From Leptoclinus maculatus (Eukaryota > Chordata > Actinopteri > Perciformes > Stichaeidae): a DNA stretch of 64,000 bases. The DNA lies in assembly GCA_032191485.1 (NCBI GenBank), contig JAVDOI010000010.1, forward strand, positions 7,433,318 to 7,497,317. The letters are read 5' to 3'. Shown piece by piece: positions 1-13,000 of this stretch. The notes under the pieces are model-generated. The model had not been told where the DNA came from and searched no databases. It saw nothing but the letters and a program-made list of their open reading frames with translations. Each line of letters begins with the position of its first letter. Within the stretch, counting starts at the first letter, position 1. Made by a program: the position numbers and the translations under genes.

Positions 1-29
1 TTATTTGTCTGTAATGTATTACTTTACAG

Positions 30-2704
30 TGATTGGTAACTGGGAGCCACTGATGAAGGCTTCACCCAGATGTGGGTTCAGTGTAGTTGAACATCCGGAG
101 GGTATGGTCATCTCTGTTCGCTATGCACCCTGCCTGGAGAAAAAGGTATGGTACAAATTTTCTTTTGATGCTAAAATTCCCCATTTAAAAAGTTTTAGTA
201 TAAACCATTTACCTTTTGTGTTCCAGGAGGGAATGTACACCCTTGAATTGGCTGGAGAAGGAGAAACTAAAATTTCCTGTCCATCACGGTCACCAGCTCA
301 AACTGAACACACAAGGCCCACCGATGGTCCAAGACTGCAAGCTGAACCCTCTGGGAATTTGTCACCTACCCCACTTGCTCCAAAGAACCAAGAGCCACCG
401 CAGCCTGAAGCCCCTTGGGGCCAAGTACAGCAGCCCTTCTACCCCGTCTACCCTCTGCCAAAGCCTGAAAACCCAACTGCTGCTCCAAGGCCTCCACAGC
501 CTGAAGCCCCTAAGGGCCAAGTCCAGCATCCCTTCTACCCCTTCTACCCTCTGCCAAAGCCTGAAAACCCAACTGCTGCTCCAAGGCCTCCACAGCCTGA
601 AGACCCTAAGGGCCATGTCCAGCATCCCTTCTACCCCTTCTACCCTCTGCCAAAGCCTGAAAACCCAACTGCTGTGCCAAGGCCTCCACAGCCTGAAGCC
701 CCTAAGGGCCAAGTCCAGCATCCCTTCTACCCCTTCTACCCTCTGCCAAAGCCTGAAAACCCAACTGCTGCTCCAAGGCCTCCACAGCCTGAAGACCCTA
801 AGGGCCAAGTCCAGCATCCCTTCTACCCCTTCTACCCTCTGCCAAAGCCTGAAAACCCAACTGCTGCTCCAAGGCCTCCACAGCCCGAAGCCCCTAAGGG
901 CCAAGTCCAGCATCCCTTCTTCCCCTTCTACCCTCTGCCAGTGCCTGAAACCCCAACTGCTGCTCCAGGGCCTCTACAGCCTGAAGCCCCTAAGGGTCAA
1001 GTCCAGCATCCCTTCTACCCCTACTACCCTCTGCCAAAGCCTGAAAACCCAACTGCTGCTCCAAGGCCTCCACAGCCTGAAGCCCCTAAGGGTCAAGTCC
1101 AGCATCCCTTCTACCCCTACTACCCTCTGCCAAAGCCTGAAAACTCAACTGCTGCTCCAAGGCCTCCACAGCCTGAAGACCCTAAGGGCCAAGTCCAGCA
1201 TCCCTTCTATCCCTTCTACCCCTTCTACCCTCTGCCAAAGCCTGAAAACCCAACTGCTGCTCCAAGGCCACCACAGCCTGATGCCCCTAAGGGCCACGTC
1301 CAGTATCCCCTCTACCCCTTCTACCCTCTGCCAAAGCCTGAAAACCCAACTGCTGCTCCAAGGCCTCCACAGCCTGAAGCCCCTAAGGTCCAAGTCCAGC
1401 AGCCCTTCTACCCCTTCTACCCCTTCTACCCTCTGCCAAAGCCTGAAAACCCAACTGCTGCTCCAAGGCCTCCACAGCCTGAAGCCCCTGAGGGCCAAGT
1501 CCAGCATCCCTTCTACCCCTTCTACCCTCTGCCAGTGCCCGAAAACCCAACTGCTGCTCCATGGCCCCCACAGCCTGAAGCCCCCGAGGGCCAAGTTCAG
1601 CAGCCCTTCAACCCCACCCCATTCTACACTTCACCAAAGCCTGGCGGCGTAGTCCCACAAGCCCCTCCACCTGTTAACTGCCCTCAGTTTTGCCCATCTG
1701 GATTTGATAATTGCTGTCCACAAATTTCATTTCATCACCATTTCCATCAAATTATTCCTTTTGGACTTGGCAGTCAAGATGCACCTTCACTCTATCCAGG
1801 ACCACCATACCTCCCTTCAGGTGCATATTCTGGCCTTGGCAATAGCTTGGGTTCTGCTTCTTTACCTCAAGAACCAATGACAACGCAAGCTTCCATAACT
1901 TCCGCCTCTACATTCATTTCATCTCCGTCCCTTCAATCTGGGAATGAAAAGAGGCCACATCTTTCGCCACCAGATGGCAACCTTGCGCCACTACCAGATA
2001 ATCCTAGCAAGCCTACAAATCCTGAATGGCCAATTTACCCTTATGAGGTTCCATATTCTCTATCTCCTAATTGGCCATATCTACAACAAAACGTGGAGCT
2101 GCAGAATTTCCCACACATCCTATCACCAGCTTCCTACAATGTGCCCTCTAAGCCACAGGCTCCAGATAGTAAACCAGAAAATCCAGTGCTGAAATATGAG
2201 TCGTATAATGTCCAGCCCCCAAAGCAGCAAAATGTCCAACTATTAGGTTTGGACATGAATAATCCATCTGGGTCTTACTTCGCCCAATATCAACAGCAGC
2301 GTATAGAGAATAAGCAAATGCTTCAAGATGCTCAAGCACAAACTTATGACAAGCCGACGGCCCCAAGCATGTCTCAACTGCAGCTATTATTGAGTGGCTC
2401 AAATAAATCCACCAATCATGGAGCAACTGTGCCCTCCTATTCTGAACCAAAGAGTTATGTACTGCTACAGCATGGCCCACCAGGTAGGGAGCCTAACGGT
2501 TACAATGACTCACCGCTGCCTTTTAGTGACCTGGTTCATGATGCAAACTTATTTGCACAAAATCTTGCAAGGCAACATGGTCATAAACCTCAACGTTTTA
2601 AGACCCTGCAGGAAAAACCCCTACAACCCAAATTGCTGGGTAAAGGAATGTCCAATCCCTTACCCATCAACTACATGCCAAGGCCTGGTGATATAATAGG
2701 TTAA
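30..2704 (+). CDS. Proline-rich secreted-type protein with ZP-like start (3' part)
   Basis: Two exons are visible, 30-145 and 227-2704. The first begins after a tttacag acceptor, so upstream exons lie outside the window. The intron 146-226 (GTATGG...TTCCAG) is 81 bp with no stop, so the frame also reads straight through it. Exon one encodes a short cysteine-containing segment (CGFSVVEHPEGMVISVRYAPC) whose spacing recalls the start of fish zona pellucida/egg-coat domains. Exon two holds twelve 32-34 residue Pro/Tyr-rich repeats, then a cysteine cluster (CPQFCPSGFDNCCPQ), a His-rich patch and a long Pro/Gln/Ser-rich, low-complexity tail ending GDIIG. No transmembrane segment is seen in the visible part. 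A structural egg-coat or extracellular-matrix role is only an inference; I do not recognise a named orthologue. The stop at 2702 could be bypassed if 2700 is used as a donor (AG|GTTAAT). Confidence 0.6.
450..1615 (+). repeat. 96-bp coding minisatellite, 12 units
   Basis: Twelve tandem units encode a 32-residue motif starting PLPKPENPTAAPR and ending HPFYPFY. Units 8 and 10 carry an extra FYP triplet (34 residues). Variation is mostly single substitutions (EAPK/EDPK, HPFYPFY/HPFYPYY), and two units have PLPVPE in place of PLPKPE. Because the period is a multiple of three, several other frames and the minus strand also stay open; those are not genes. Confidence 0.93.
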
Positions 2705-2986
2705 TCATTGGTTATCGCTTTGATGACTCATTTCAGGCCTTTGCCCCAGGACCCTTAATTCCTTGTATCATTCAAAGATTCCTGGAGGCCCATGATGCCT
2801 CTAATTTCAACCAAAGGATTCTATTTCATGTTCCAGGAAATGCATTTCAATGAAAGGACTCTGCAGCTGACCACCAAGCTAATGGTATGTTAAAAAAAAA
2901 AAACTAATCTGTCTCTTGCAGTACTGAACCAACCATTTCAGTGAGCAAGTGGAACTGGGAAGCAGAAATGTTTCATTGTCAAAGTG

Positions 2987-2992
2987 AATAAA
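2987..2992 (+). terminator. Poly(A) signal AATAAA of the proline-rich gene
   Basis: A canonical AATAAA lies 283 bp after the stop, followed by TG/T-rich sequence, as expected of a 3' end. The stretch from 2705 to about 3020 is then the 3' UTR. From 3020 to 3560 I see only AT-rich non-coding DNA. Confidence 0.5.
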
Positions 2993-3559
2993 TGATTGAA
3001 ACAACTATGCAAGTGTTTTATTTTCCAGTTTTGTCTAAGGGTGGTTTTTTTGGTAAGAATGTAGGTGTAAAGGCATGGGCGTTTGAGTGTTTTTGTCAAA
3101 AGTTGTAAGCTTACCCTTGGTAGTTGTTGGAATCTACTTTTGATTTAGACTCGAAAGGTGCATTGCCCTTGTTGAACAAATTTTTCTTGCTTATTTTGGC
3201 TTGCCATGAACTGTTGCAGCCTGAACATTGACCCATTCATGCAAATACACTGACTAGAATTTCCCCATTCATCAACGGTGTCCTTAGTAAGTACTCTAAA
3301 ATCCTTTGGTGCTTGTTCCTCAAGAGATGTTTAGCTTCTATTCATACACTCGGTTTGGTAAAACATTACCTGATTAATTTGACCCTAAAGATCTCATTAC
3401 AAAACTGTAATTTGCGTTAATGTGAGTATAGTGTTTAAATGTTCCATTCATGAAACATCTGTGAACTGACACTCAAAACTGCCAGACCTTTTGGGTGTTA
3501 AATAATTTAAACATTTAATGTTAGACTGCTGAATGGGACAAATTAAGTAACAATTAATA

Positions 3560-4815
3560 CATTTTTTTTTTTTTTATATAAAGGAAAGCTGTATTTGTGG
3601 AGAAACGCATTACAAAGTTTCCAGATATTGAAGGAAAAATACAATTTAGAAAAGTGTGATGTCTTCAGATATCTACAGTTACGGCAGTACTTTTCAAAAG
3701 AAATTAAGAGACATGAGGTAACTATGGAACCCAATGAAATGATACAATTAATAGTACGGGCATACATTGGCAGCTCTAAATCAGTAATTTCAAAACTTTA
3801 CCAGGGAATTACAAAGGGCAGAGGAACTACCACAACATGTATCAAGGAGAGATGGGAGAAAGAACTAGAAGATAAAAATACCCATTCAGCAATGGGAGAA
3901 TATGTCTGAAACCGCGTTCTCTACTTCCTGTTCTATGTATTGGCGTGAATTTGGCTGGAAGAACCTTGTTCGCTTCTCTATTACCCCTAAAATGAAGACT
4001 TACTTAACCACAATAAACCATACATGCTGGAGAAATTGTGGGGAGGGTTGTGCAAACCATATCTTCTGGTGCTGCCCCAACATAAAAACATTCTGGCAAA
4101 GCATTTGGAGAATTATGCAGCATATTCTTGGCCAGCAGATCCTATTCACATGCAAGTCACTGTATTTGGGTGATCTACCAGAAGGAATAACAGGAAATGA
4201 CAGATACCTCCTGAAAAAATTAACGGTAGCAGCAAAAATAGCAATTACTCGTAAGTGGCTACAAACCGACCCGCTCTCAGTAGAAAATTGGATTGAAATC
4301 ATTAAAGAAATTCACGATATGGAAAGGCTGACTTTCCTTCTGAGATTAAGAAAAGACACACATAGCAAGATGGACAAAATGGACAAAATATTTGTCAGAA
4401 CAAGAAACTTGACTGGTGACTTGCCCTCCCTAACCTCACACAGCTTTTTTGACTCTGTTCAGTGTTGATGCTGATTATCTTTTAAGAAGACAGGTACTCT
4501 CTTCAAACAGGATGCTACTTCATCTGTGCAAATCTAGATCCTAGCATAAATAATGCTGTGTATAGAACCCTTCAAATGTATATTTTTGATATCTGATGTT
4601 GGGCTGAAATCATGGTTGACAACGTTGTTGGCGTGTTGCATGGTTTTGATGTATTTTGTTTTTGTTTTCTCTTATTTATCTATGTTTAATTTTATTTTTC
4701 TTCCTGGTCTTTCTTTGCCAGGTGCATGATTTACTATTATTATTCCTTTACTTGTTTTTATTTGTTTTTCTTTGCTACAAAAAAAACCCTGAATAAAATA
4801 TTTAAGTATAAAAAA
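3560..4815 (+). mobile_element. 5'-truncated, frameshifted LINE fragment (L1/Tx1-like)
   Basis: Two open stretches in different frames (about 3595-3890 and 3888-4468) give the C-terminal part of a non-LTR reverse transcriptase. The second contains the zinc-binding region typical of L1-type elements: RFSITPKMK, then CWRNCGEGC, then NHIFWCCPNIKTFW. A frameshift just before 3888 separates the halves, where the frame resumes as QQWENMSETA. The 3' UTR-like region is T-rich and ends in A-rich sequence with AATAAA near 4792. The reverse transcriptase core and endonuclease are absent, so the copy is dead. Confidence 0.8.
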
Positions 4816-4935
4816 AGGCCTTGGATAACTATCCTTCATTGACTGCAACTTTTCAAAGTACTTTAGAAGTATTTAATCACATATTTAAAGAATGAACGAT
4901 GAAAGTAAGAACACAAAAAGCTTTGACTTGAGAGA

Positions 4936-4941
4936 TTTATT
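4936..4941 (-). terminator. Poly(A) signal of ahsg
   Basis: AATAAA on the minus strand, about 230 bp past the ahsg stop codon. The 3' UTR would span roughly 4920-5167. Confidence 0.6.
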
Positions 4942-5167
4942 CATCAGAATCTAAAACAAAATCTTTTATATCCATTTTACAGAAAGTTCAAGAGTTCTGC
5001 CAAGCATAATGCTAGTGTGATTGACAATTTCAAATGAGGGGGATTAGTGTTTGTAGGAAGTACATTGGTGTTACATCTACCTACAGGACATGGTCATTTA
5101 TCAATTACGCTCACAATTGAATCTAGTGCTAGTGTAGTTGAAGCACGGATAGAGTCTCTTTGAGACT

Positions 5168-7791
5168 TTAAGAGTCAAAGAATCTGATCCTTCCTGGGCA
5201 CACTGGCACAAGAGCAATGGGGTCTGTTTGAGTCATAAGGGTGTCAGCCACCGAAGAGGTGGGTGCAGCAGGTACATCTCTTTTCACCACAAAAACAGGG
5301 ACCTCAGCACTGGCTGAAGAATCTGAGGCTGATCCAGCGTCGACAGCTGGAGCAGGATCGGTAGCAGCTGGATCGGTAGCAGCTGGATCGGTAGCAGCTG
5401 GATCGGCAGCAGCTGGATCGGCAGCAGCTGGATCGGTAGCAGCTGGATCGGCAGCAGCTGGATCGGCAGCAGCTGGATCGGCAGCAGCTGCACCAACCAC
5501 GGCAGGGGCTACAGGTACCACTTCAGCTGACTCTGATGATTCTGCCGACAAAAAGCCGCTTAGCTGAGGGTCATGGAGAGCTGTCAGTTTGTGGTGCTTC
5601 AGACCATGCTTGGGTGACAGGCTGCCTCTGTGTATGTGGACCATTGATGGTGTGGCAGGATCTGCAACTGCAGTGCTGTTGGCATCTGCTACAGTGCTGT
5701 TGGCATCTACAACGGGGATCTGAAAGAGTGTGCATCAGCAGAGGCTTAGGAAAAATTATCTATATAATTGTAGAACAGTAATTTGGGATTTATTTTTGGC
5801 CAAGTTAAAATACGGTATTTTACCAGAGTTGAAAACATCTTGCAGTCCACTGTGTGATCAGTGCTCAAACCTTTGGCAGAACAAATACCACGCGCCTGGT
5901 GGAGAAAAGACAAAAACATGAGTTTAACTCAATTTATTTTCAAATTTGAACTGTTTTCAGGTGTGCTTTGGTGACAAGATTTATTATATTCCTATATTCT
6001 TTGAAGCTCATCAGCAGGGCTAAAAATATATATATATAAAAAAAAATAAAACAGTGGAAAACTAAACTGGTGCTTTGTGTACTTACAGCCATGGCGTCAT
6101 GCAGGGGCACGCAGGCATCATCAGTGCAATTAGCCTCAACTACTACATATTCTGCGAAATAGATTCGCCCACCAGACACAACCTGAAACAAGGTATTGAA
6201 AAGTATTAATCTACTGACAGACAGAATATAAAACATGCAGGTCCAATACATTTTTTTTGGGGAGGGGAAGGGGGTTGGGCTCACCTGTGATGACATCCTT
6301 CCAACCTCCATAACAGCATACGTTACATCAACAGTCCTGTTGTTGACGGTTGCCAAAGAGGAGTGGACAAAGTCCAGAGCTGTGGTGTCATTTAGGAGAA
6401 GGAGGGTAGCACAGCCCAAGCACAAGTCCTCTGTTGATTCTATATGTCATCAAAGAAAGACACATGCAGGTTTTTGTGTGTAGGGTGACACTTGTGTGGA
6501 ATCTTCTGAATGTATGTAGGCGTCATATGGTTGAGTGTGATCACAATGTTTTACCATCGGTTTTACACTTGAACGCTGTGACAGTCAGCGCTCCGCCAAA
6601 CTTCTTCAGCACCACATCACAGTCTCCTTCTATTGCCTGATTAGAGACAAAGAATCAGTCCAAATAGCAGAACAGTCAATCTGGACATTTACTATTACTA
6701 TTTTATATCGTTATATAAAATCATCAGTATCTTGACACTTGGTTGAATTTATGTAGCTGTGTATTAGAGCGTCTGTTTACTACTGGTATATAGTCTCACC
6801 GTCAATATTTTTGGCCTGACTGTGCAGTTGGCAAGAGGTGTGGGATCCAACACATGACAGTCTGTCTCCAGCAGGTCAACTTCCAGCACATACGTGTTGT
6901 CTCCATCAGGCTAAGGGGAGATAAAACAATACATTTTTTATACTATTCTTTTCAAATCTAACGCATCTGACAGTCATTTAACAGAATTCTGCTATATGTT
7001 GTGCAATTGCCACATAAACAGAGGCCCTGTGGGTGAAATGACCGGCTGTCATATTTGCATGAATGAAGATGCATATGTAATTTCAGAGCATAGTTGAAAT
7101 GTTGATGATTTTTAATCTTTTCTGTTTTCATGCAGAGGCCCCCACACACAAACAGTTTAGGAAAACACTTAGATGGATTGTGTCTTAATTGGGTTGGTGA
7201 CATAAAATATGTACACTTTAAAACATGCAATGATTAAGAGAATGTATAACAAAACAAAACAAAATGTACTACTTTATATATAATGTACCACTTTATCTAA
7301 ATAATGCAGTTCAATAAAGTTTTAAGCTTGGCATATTTTTACAGGATGTGTTTTTCCTATTTTTTATTATTCAGTGTTCATGCAAAGTTGCACTTTCATA
7401 TCACAGTTCACAGTTTAACCTTTCAAATGATGTGTTCCTATTTTTTGGCCATGAGGAAATAAATGTGATTATTTTGTTATGTACTGCATCCCATGTTCCT
7501 GCCTGTTGAAAGACAGGAGAAGAGAAAGGTTAACTACTTGTTTAAATGTTTTTTTTGCCTACAACTACACTCTAAACTCTACACCTGACTTACCTTAGTA
7601 TAGATCTTGATGTCTTCGATCCTGTTCAGGACATACTTGTAGCCATGAGTGTGCTGGGCATTGAGGTAATCCTGAGCCACCAGAGCAGCCTCCTCTGCTT
7701 CAGAGGAGTCGCACTGCGGTCGTACCACATTGATCTGAGCCCACACCCCCGCCAGTAGTCCCAGAATCAAAGTGATGCCCAGGAATTTCAT
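5168..7791 (-). CDS. ahsg: Fetuin-A / alpha-2-HS-glycoprotein
   Basis: Seven exons: 7791-7594, 6910-6800, 6636-6555, 6439-6285, 6182-6087, 5895-5824 and 5719-5168, all with GT-AG borders and summing to 1,266 bp (421 residues). The start at 7791 gives a signal peptide (MKFLGITLILGLLAGVWAQ). Two cystatin-type domains follow. The first carries the fetuin-like LETDCHVLDPTPLANCTVRP. The C-terminal exon is a Pro/Ala-rich tail with an Asp-Pro-Ala repeat and ends CPGRIRFFDS, which matches the Cys-containing C-terminus of fetuin-A that bridges back to the N-terminal region. Fetuins are abundant liver-secreted plasma proteins that keep calcium phosphate soluble and inhibit some proteases. N-glycosylation motifs are visible (NCT, NDT, NNR-T, NST). 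Transcribed divergently from senp5. Confidence 0.93.
5350..5497 (-). repeat. 18-bp coding repeat in ahsg tail
   Basis: About eight tandem copies of an 18-bp unit (gcagctggatcggtagca on the plus strand), encoding an Asp-Pro-Ala-Ala-(Ala/Thr) pattern in the C-terminal exon of ahsg. In-frame unit gain or loss would not break the protein, so length polymorphism is likely. Confidence 0.9.
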
Positions 7792-7878
7792 TTCTGTAAG
7801 AGATGCACAGGCAGAAGTATCAGAGCAGTTAAGCAGTTGAGGGTAAGGAGGGGACGCTGGGCTCATGTAGCCAGGGGT

Positions 7879-7886
7879 GTATATAT
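7879..7886 (-). promoter_or_regulatory. TATA box of ahsg
   Basis: A TATATAC-type motif lies about 90 bp upstream of the ahsg start codon on the minus strand, a distance consistent with a short 5' UTR. TATA promoters are usual for liver plasma-protein genes. No liver-factor site was assigned. Confidence 0.5.
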
Positions 7887-7989
7887 CCTGTACTTTAAAC
7901 AGGAAAACCGAGCCAAGTCAAACACCATGATCATCCCTCCTGACTCCATGTCACTTGTGAGTCGTGCTCTGTTTTAGGATTGCTGCCAA

Positions 7990-9480
7990 AACAAATGTAA
8001 GTTGAAAGAGTTTAAATCAATAATGATTTTCTGTGTTTTATGCCGAGACATCTAGAAACATCCCACGCTATCTGTGATTTCCAGTTTATAGCTGTGACCA
8101 GATCTGACATGAATGTTTCTTGAGTTAAATACTATAGAAAATATGTGAAGAGTTCATGTTCAAACACCTGTATTGTGTAACCAGCAGGAACTCAGAGTGA
8201 CTTGCTCAATGATCTTCAGCAAAGAGGATATTTGCCAACAGAAGGGGCATAGTTGAGGACAGGGACTCTCATTGCTGCCGCCCACTTATTTGCTCTGTAT
8301 TTGACCATTTGCACAATACACAAGTGTCTCTCCGGGTCAGAACCAACAGAGATACCGATGAAAGAATTACAAGTAAAAAGACCCACTTTGACGTTTGTGT
8401 ATTGTTAGGGATTTATTTTTCTATTTTTCACAATATTTGAGATGTATGACTTTTACGGAATATATGAAGTTCCATCCCACTGCAAAAGGGTCAATATTGA
8501 GACACCGTACATGCATGTGTAATTTTAATTTTAATGACAGTTATCCCCCATATATCCTGGTTATTAGTGCTGTAATTCAAAATGATAACAAGCTGTCAAA
8601 CAAAACCGGTCTTCCTCCAAAGTTCAATCAGGTCTTTTTTGCTAGTTAAACGTGAAAGACCATATGATAGTTGTTCTAAATAAATACAAGCTGTGCATCT
8701 GCTTGCTTCACCGAACACTGAGCAGATACCTATTGTTTTGGTTACTGGTAAGAAAGCACCACTTCAAATGAAATGGAAACCACAAATTGGATACTTTTTA
8801 TGGGTATGGTTTTTGTACGTAGGACATAATTTGACTCGGCAGGCACTGCTAAATAATAAAGCCAAACGAGCACAAATTGCTTTCAATAACATAGCTAAAT
8901 GCTGGCATTGTCGCTCCATCTGACAACACTTTCTCACTCAAGTCTGATTGGTCGGCCCAAGAGTGACGCATTCCATTACGCGACTCAATGTGCAATGTAT
9001 TGTATACACGATGCTAACTGCGCTGCAGGTTGAGAGGATCAAACAGCTAAACATCGTCTCTTGAATTTAAAGTACATTATTCTCCAGGCAGTAGACATGG
9101 TGGACGTTAATGAGAGCATAGTTCACCCCACTCCGACGTTTCAATGAGGCAGTAACGGTAAGCTAGCAGCTCCCCATTTGTTACCCACAGTGGTGGTGCC
9201 AGTGAACGTAGCTATGTTAGCTAGTGTAGCAAGGCTGTTTGCGTGGAAACACGTGTGAAGATAAGAACGTACCAGACTGGTACAAACTGTGAGTCTGGAG
9301 CAATTCAAATAATCATGTTTGTTAGGTAACCTGTGTGGGGACATGTGTTGCAAAACATTTACAACCTTTGAGAATGCATTGATAATCTTCAGTTCTCTCA
9401 GCTCCTGGATTTTACTAAAACATGTGAAAATACTTACTAAGTCATCTCTGTACACGTGACTGTTATTAAAGCTGCAAGCG
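7990..9480. other. Intergenic region between ahsg and senp5
   Basis: No convincing coding exon seen on either strand. Short open frames here lack family resemblance and splice support. The part from about 8930 to 9160 is less AT-rich, contains CG dinucleotides, and is the best candidate for the senp5 transcription start and 5' non-coding exon. Confidence 0.4.
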
Positions 9481-9505
9481 AAGCTCCCACGTTTCTATTT
9501 GCTTT

Positions 9506-9696
9506 GGTGAAAGAAGTGTTCAGGTCCTTAACTCAAGTAAAAGTAACGTTACTTGCTTTGCAGCAGAATGGTTCATGTCAGTGTTGTATTATATATCGTA
9601 CATAGTATTACTGATGTGTTAACATGCAAGCAGCCGATTAAAGGGAACTGATTGTACAGCAATCAAGTAATTGTACTAAGTTACATTCCACCACTG
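9506..9696. repeat. Dispersed MITE-like repeat
   Basis: The ends (gtgttcaggtccttaactca... and ...ttacattccaccactg) match a short non-autonomous repeat I know to be abundant in fish introns, read CAGTGGTGGAATGTAACT on the opposite strand. A related copy appears at about 24924-25470. Confidence 0.55.
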
Positions 9697-10055
9697 CTTA
9701 GTTAACTACAAAGTTCAGAAAAATCTCAGAATCTGCTTACCAGGCAAACCATGTGTAACTTTATTTAAAAGTGAGATGAAACTATGTGGGAGCCTTGTCT
9801 ATAGTAACACATCCATTCTGTATTGCAGCAGTTGTTCAGGTTGTCAATACTCTACCGAAGAAGCCGCCAGAAGGGGAAGCAAATACAAGGACCGACGTTG
9901 GAGACAATGGACCATGGCCTGGACAAAATAGCATTCTGTTTCAGCTCTGCTGCACACGAGCTGTCGGGCTTAGATCTGCCTTTCCAGCGGCTGAAAAGAT
10001 ACCCACAACGCTCTCATGTGACCCTCCATCGTCCACTCTAACAAACCTTTTCCAG

Positions 10056-13000
10056 ATGCATCGGACACAGAGCCACCGAGGCAAAGCAAAATACCTCAAG
10101 AAAAGAAAGGGATTCCTGTCTTCGGTCAAGGGAGTTTCTCATCTCTCCAGGCGAGCCAAGAGACGCATGTGTTGTAAATTGCAGCTTTGGATGTGGAGAA
10201 AGCGGAGGGACAAATTTCGTTTTGGGTTATTAAGAGCAAAGAAAAGACCTTGTGGAATCAGCTCTGGCCCCTGCGACAGTGTAAAGACACAAACACAGAA
10301 AAATGAAAGCAAAGTCCCAATGTACCACACACCAAACCTAGAAGAATCAGTCAGAGCATCCGTTCTTGTGTCACCTCTCGGATGTGATACTGGAGATTCA
10401 GACTCGCTCGGAGGACAGATTTCCCCGCTGAGGCTTTATGACTCTGTCAGTCTGTCAGAAACGTTGATCGCTTCCGATTCCTTGCACAACCTGGTTATGG
10501 ACACAAATGTTTCTGCGGGTGACGACAGTCAAATCGTGCCCACAGCATCGGTGCCGTCTCAGGAAATTGAAACTTATGCACAACTCAGTGGAATTACAGA
10601 CTCTTTACAACTTTCTCACACTGTCAGACCCCCGTTGAGTACAGACAGCGATGCGTGTGTGTTAACGGCACATTTTAAAGAAGCAAAGACATTGGTACCA
10701 GTTCAAAGGCTCGAGGTCGACGGCCCATCAGGACAATTCACTACTGTCCCTCCAGGTCAGGACCAGACTACAAACAGAGACACCGATGAGAGAATCATCA
10801 GGAAAAAGACTTGTCAAACTGATATCAGCACACTGAGAAAAGAAATCCACGGTATATATATTTTCACTTTTATAATTTTTGGTTTTAAATTTCTGTTTTT
10901 CACAGCTTTTTGAGATAAAAATGTTTCTATGCCTTTTATAGAATTTCTTGAGGACTTCTACAGACTATATGGATGCTTCATCCCATTACATAAGAGAGAC
11001 GTGTTGAGACATCTGGAGAGGAAGCTCAACACTGATTTCAGCGACAGGTACATTTTGTCAAACATCTTACTGTCTCGAATCACTTTGCGTGATGAAAGCC
11101 TCTTATGGGTTATTACCAGCCACAGCAGCATGTGTCGGGTATTGTTTGTGTGTCATCGTGGCAAAAGATGGTCCTGGAGACGCCTACTGTAGCGGGAACT
11201 ACCACAGGTTTGGGTAGAAAGGGTAGAGAGTGGGGAATCTGTCATGATTTTATCCCTGGACCAATTATATTTTATTTTTCTGTCTGTGCAGGAAAAATGT
11301 CATCTTCTCAGAAGTTATCAAATACCGAACTGCCATTGTTCAGAAGCCTGTTCCCTCCTTCCAGGTGGTCTACAAGAAACACACACTGACACTGGATGAC
11401 TTGTCAACACTGGCAGATCAGAACTGGCTCAACGACCAGGTCATCATCTAACACGCCAAGACTTTAGTCTCTCTCACGCTTTGATTGGAAAGATGAACAC
11501 GATGAAGAAAAGCCTGATTGTTTATCCTGAATGTGACTTGTGTTTCTGCCTCAGGTTATGAACATGTATGGGGAATTAATTCTGGAAGCTGCCCAACACA
11601 AGGTAATCTTCTACGTAGATAGCATGTTTTTCTCTCATTATAATTGGAACACTAGATGAGTGACGTTTTTACCTGCCAGTGTTATTGCTAGTAATTAAAG
11701 GAATGGTTTGACATTTTCATCACATTTTGGAAAATACGTATATTTGCTTTCTTACCACCTCTGAGTAGTATGAAACATTTTTCACAGAGACAGTGAGTGT
11801 AAGATTGTAATTTATTTAATCTCCTTGTTGTCCCACCGTAGGTCCATTTTCTCAACAGCTTCTTCCACCGGCAGCTCATGACTAAAGGATATGATGGCGT
11901 TAAGAGATGGACAAAGCAGGTTCGGACTAAGTTAGAAGTGGTGTAATGATTCTGTGATTCTAAAGTCAAAATACTATGAGAATAGATTTACATATTTTGT
12001 GACATACTATACTATGATGTTTTATGACGCATGCTATGACATTTTGATGATTTTTGTCATGGCATACTATACTGTGACTTTTTTATGACATACTATAGAA
12101 ATTACTTTTTTACACTTTTACCTTTTTATTACTTATTCATGTTATATTATGCTATAACATTTAATGGCATTTAAATGATACTATAACTTTTTTTTTTCTG
12201 ACCTTTTTCTGTCATACTCTATTACTTTTGATATGACATACTTTGATGTGACTTTTTTTGTTATACCATACTATGACATTTTATATCAAATACTTTACTC
12301 TTAAACACATTTTCTTTTACTTTTTAAGACATACTATAGTATGACGTTTTAAAGGCATTCATATAGCATGCTATGAGATTTCATATGACATACTATACAA
12401 TGACATTTTCATGAAATGCCATGTGATGACTTTTTACGACATGTTTACAATGACTTTTTTATATTCTTATGACATACTTAGTGTGTTTTTCTGATGACAC
12501 CTTTGAGTGGCTTTAACCCTGTCGACCTTGCACAGGTGGATTTGTTTTCAAAGAGTTTGCTCTTGGTGCCCATCCACCTGGAGGTTCACTGGTGTCTGGT
12601 GACAGCTGACATCGACAAAAAGAAGATCTGCCTTTACGACTCTCAAGGAAACGCACTCCAGAAAGTTGCAAGGGTAATGCTATGTTTGTTTACAATCTAC
12701 ATAAACATTTCAGCGTGTTGAAATCTGCTTTACATAGTAAAACTGTTTTTAATGCTTTTCTTATGATAGAACATCCTGAAATACTTGATGACCGAAGCAA
12801 AGGAGAAGAAGCATACACATTTTGAAAGCGGTTGGGGAGTGTCCTATGATGAGGTATTGTCTTTAGGTCTCATAGGCTGTCATGGTAGACAACAACATGG
12901 AGTGGCACAAGGAATACAACGTGGCTGATGGTGATGTGTTGTCTCCCCCTGTTGCCCTCTACAGATCATCCCACAGCAGACCAATGAAAATGACTGTGGA

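Noticed and set aside
5..29. Met at position 5 as the start of the first gene
   Set aside because: It lies in an intron: a clear tttacag acceptor at 29 precedes the conserved segment, so the true start is outside the window.
216..1652. Alternative plus and minus frames over the 96-bp repeat
   Set aside because: Same composition effect. Only the frame continuing from the upstream exon into the unique tail fits splicing and amino-acid pattern.
9786..10055. Start of senp5 at 9786
   Set aside because: The segment includes an intron-like acceptor at 9828 and shows no resemblance to the family. I used the Met at 10056, with the caveat stated.
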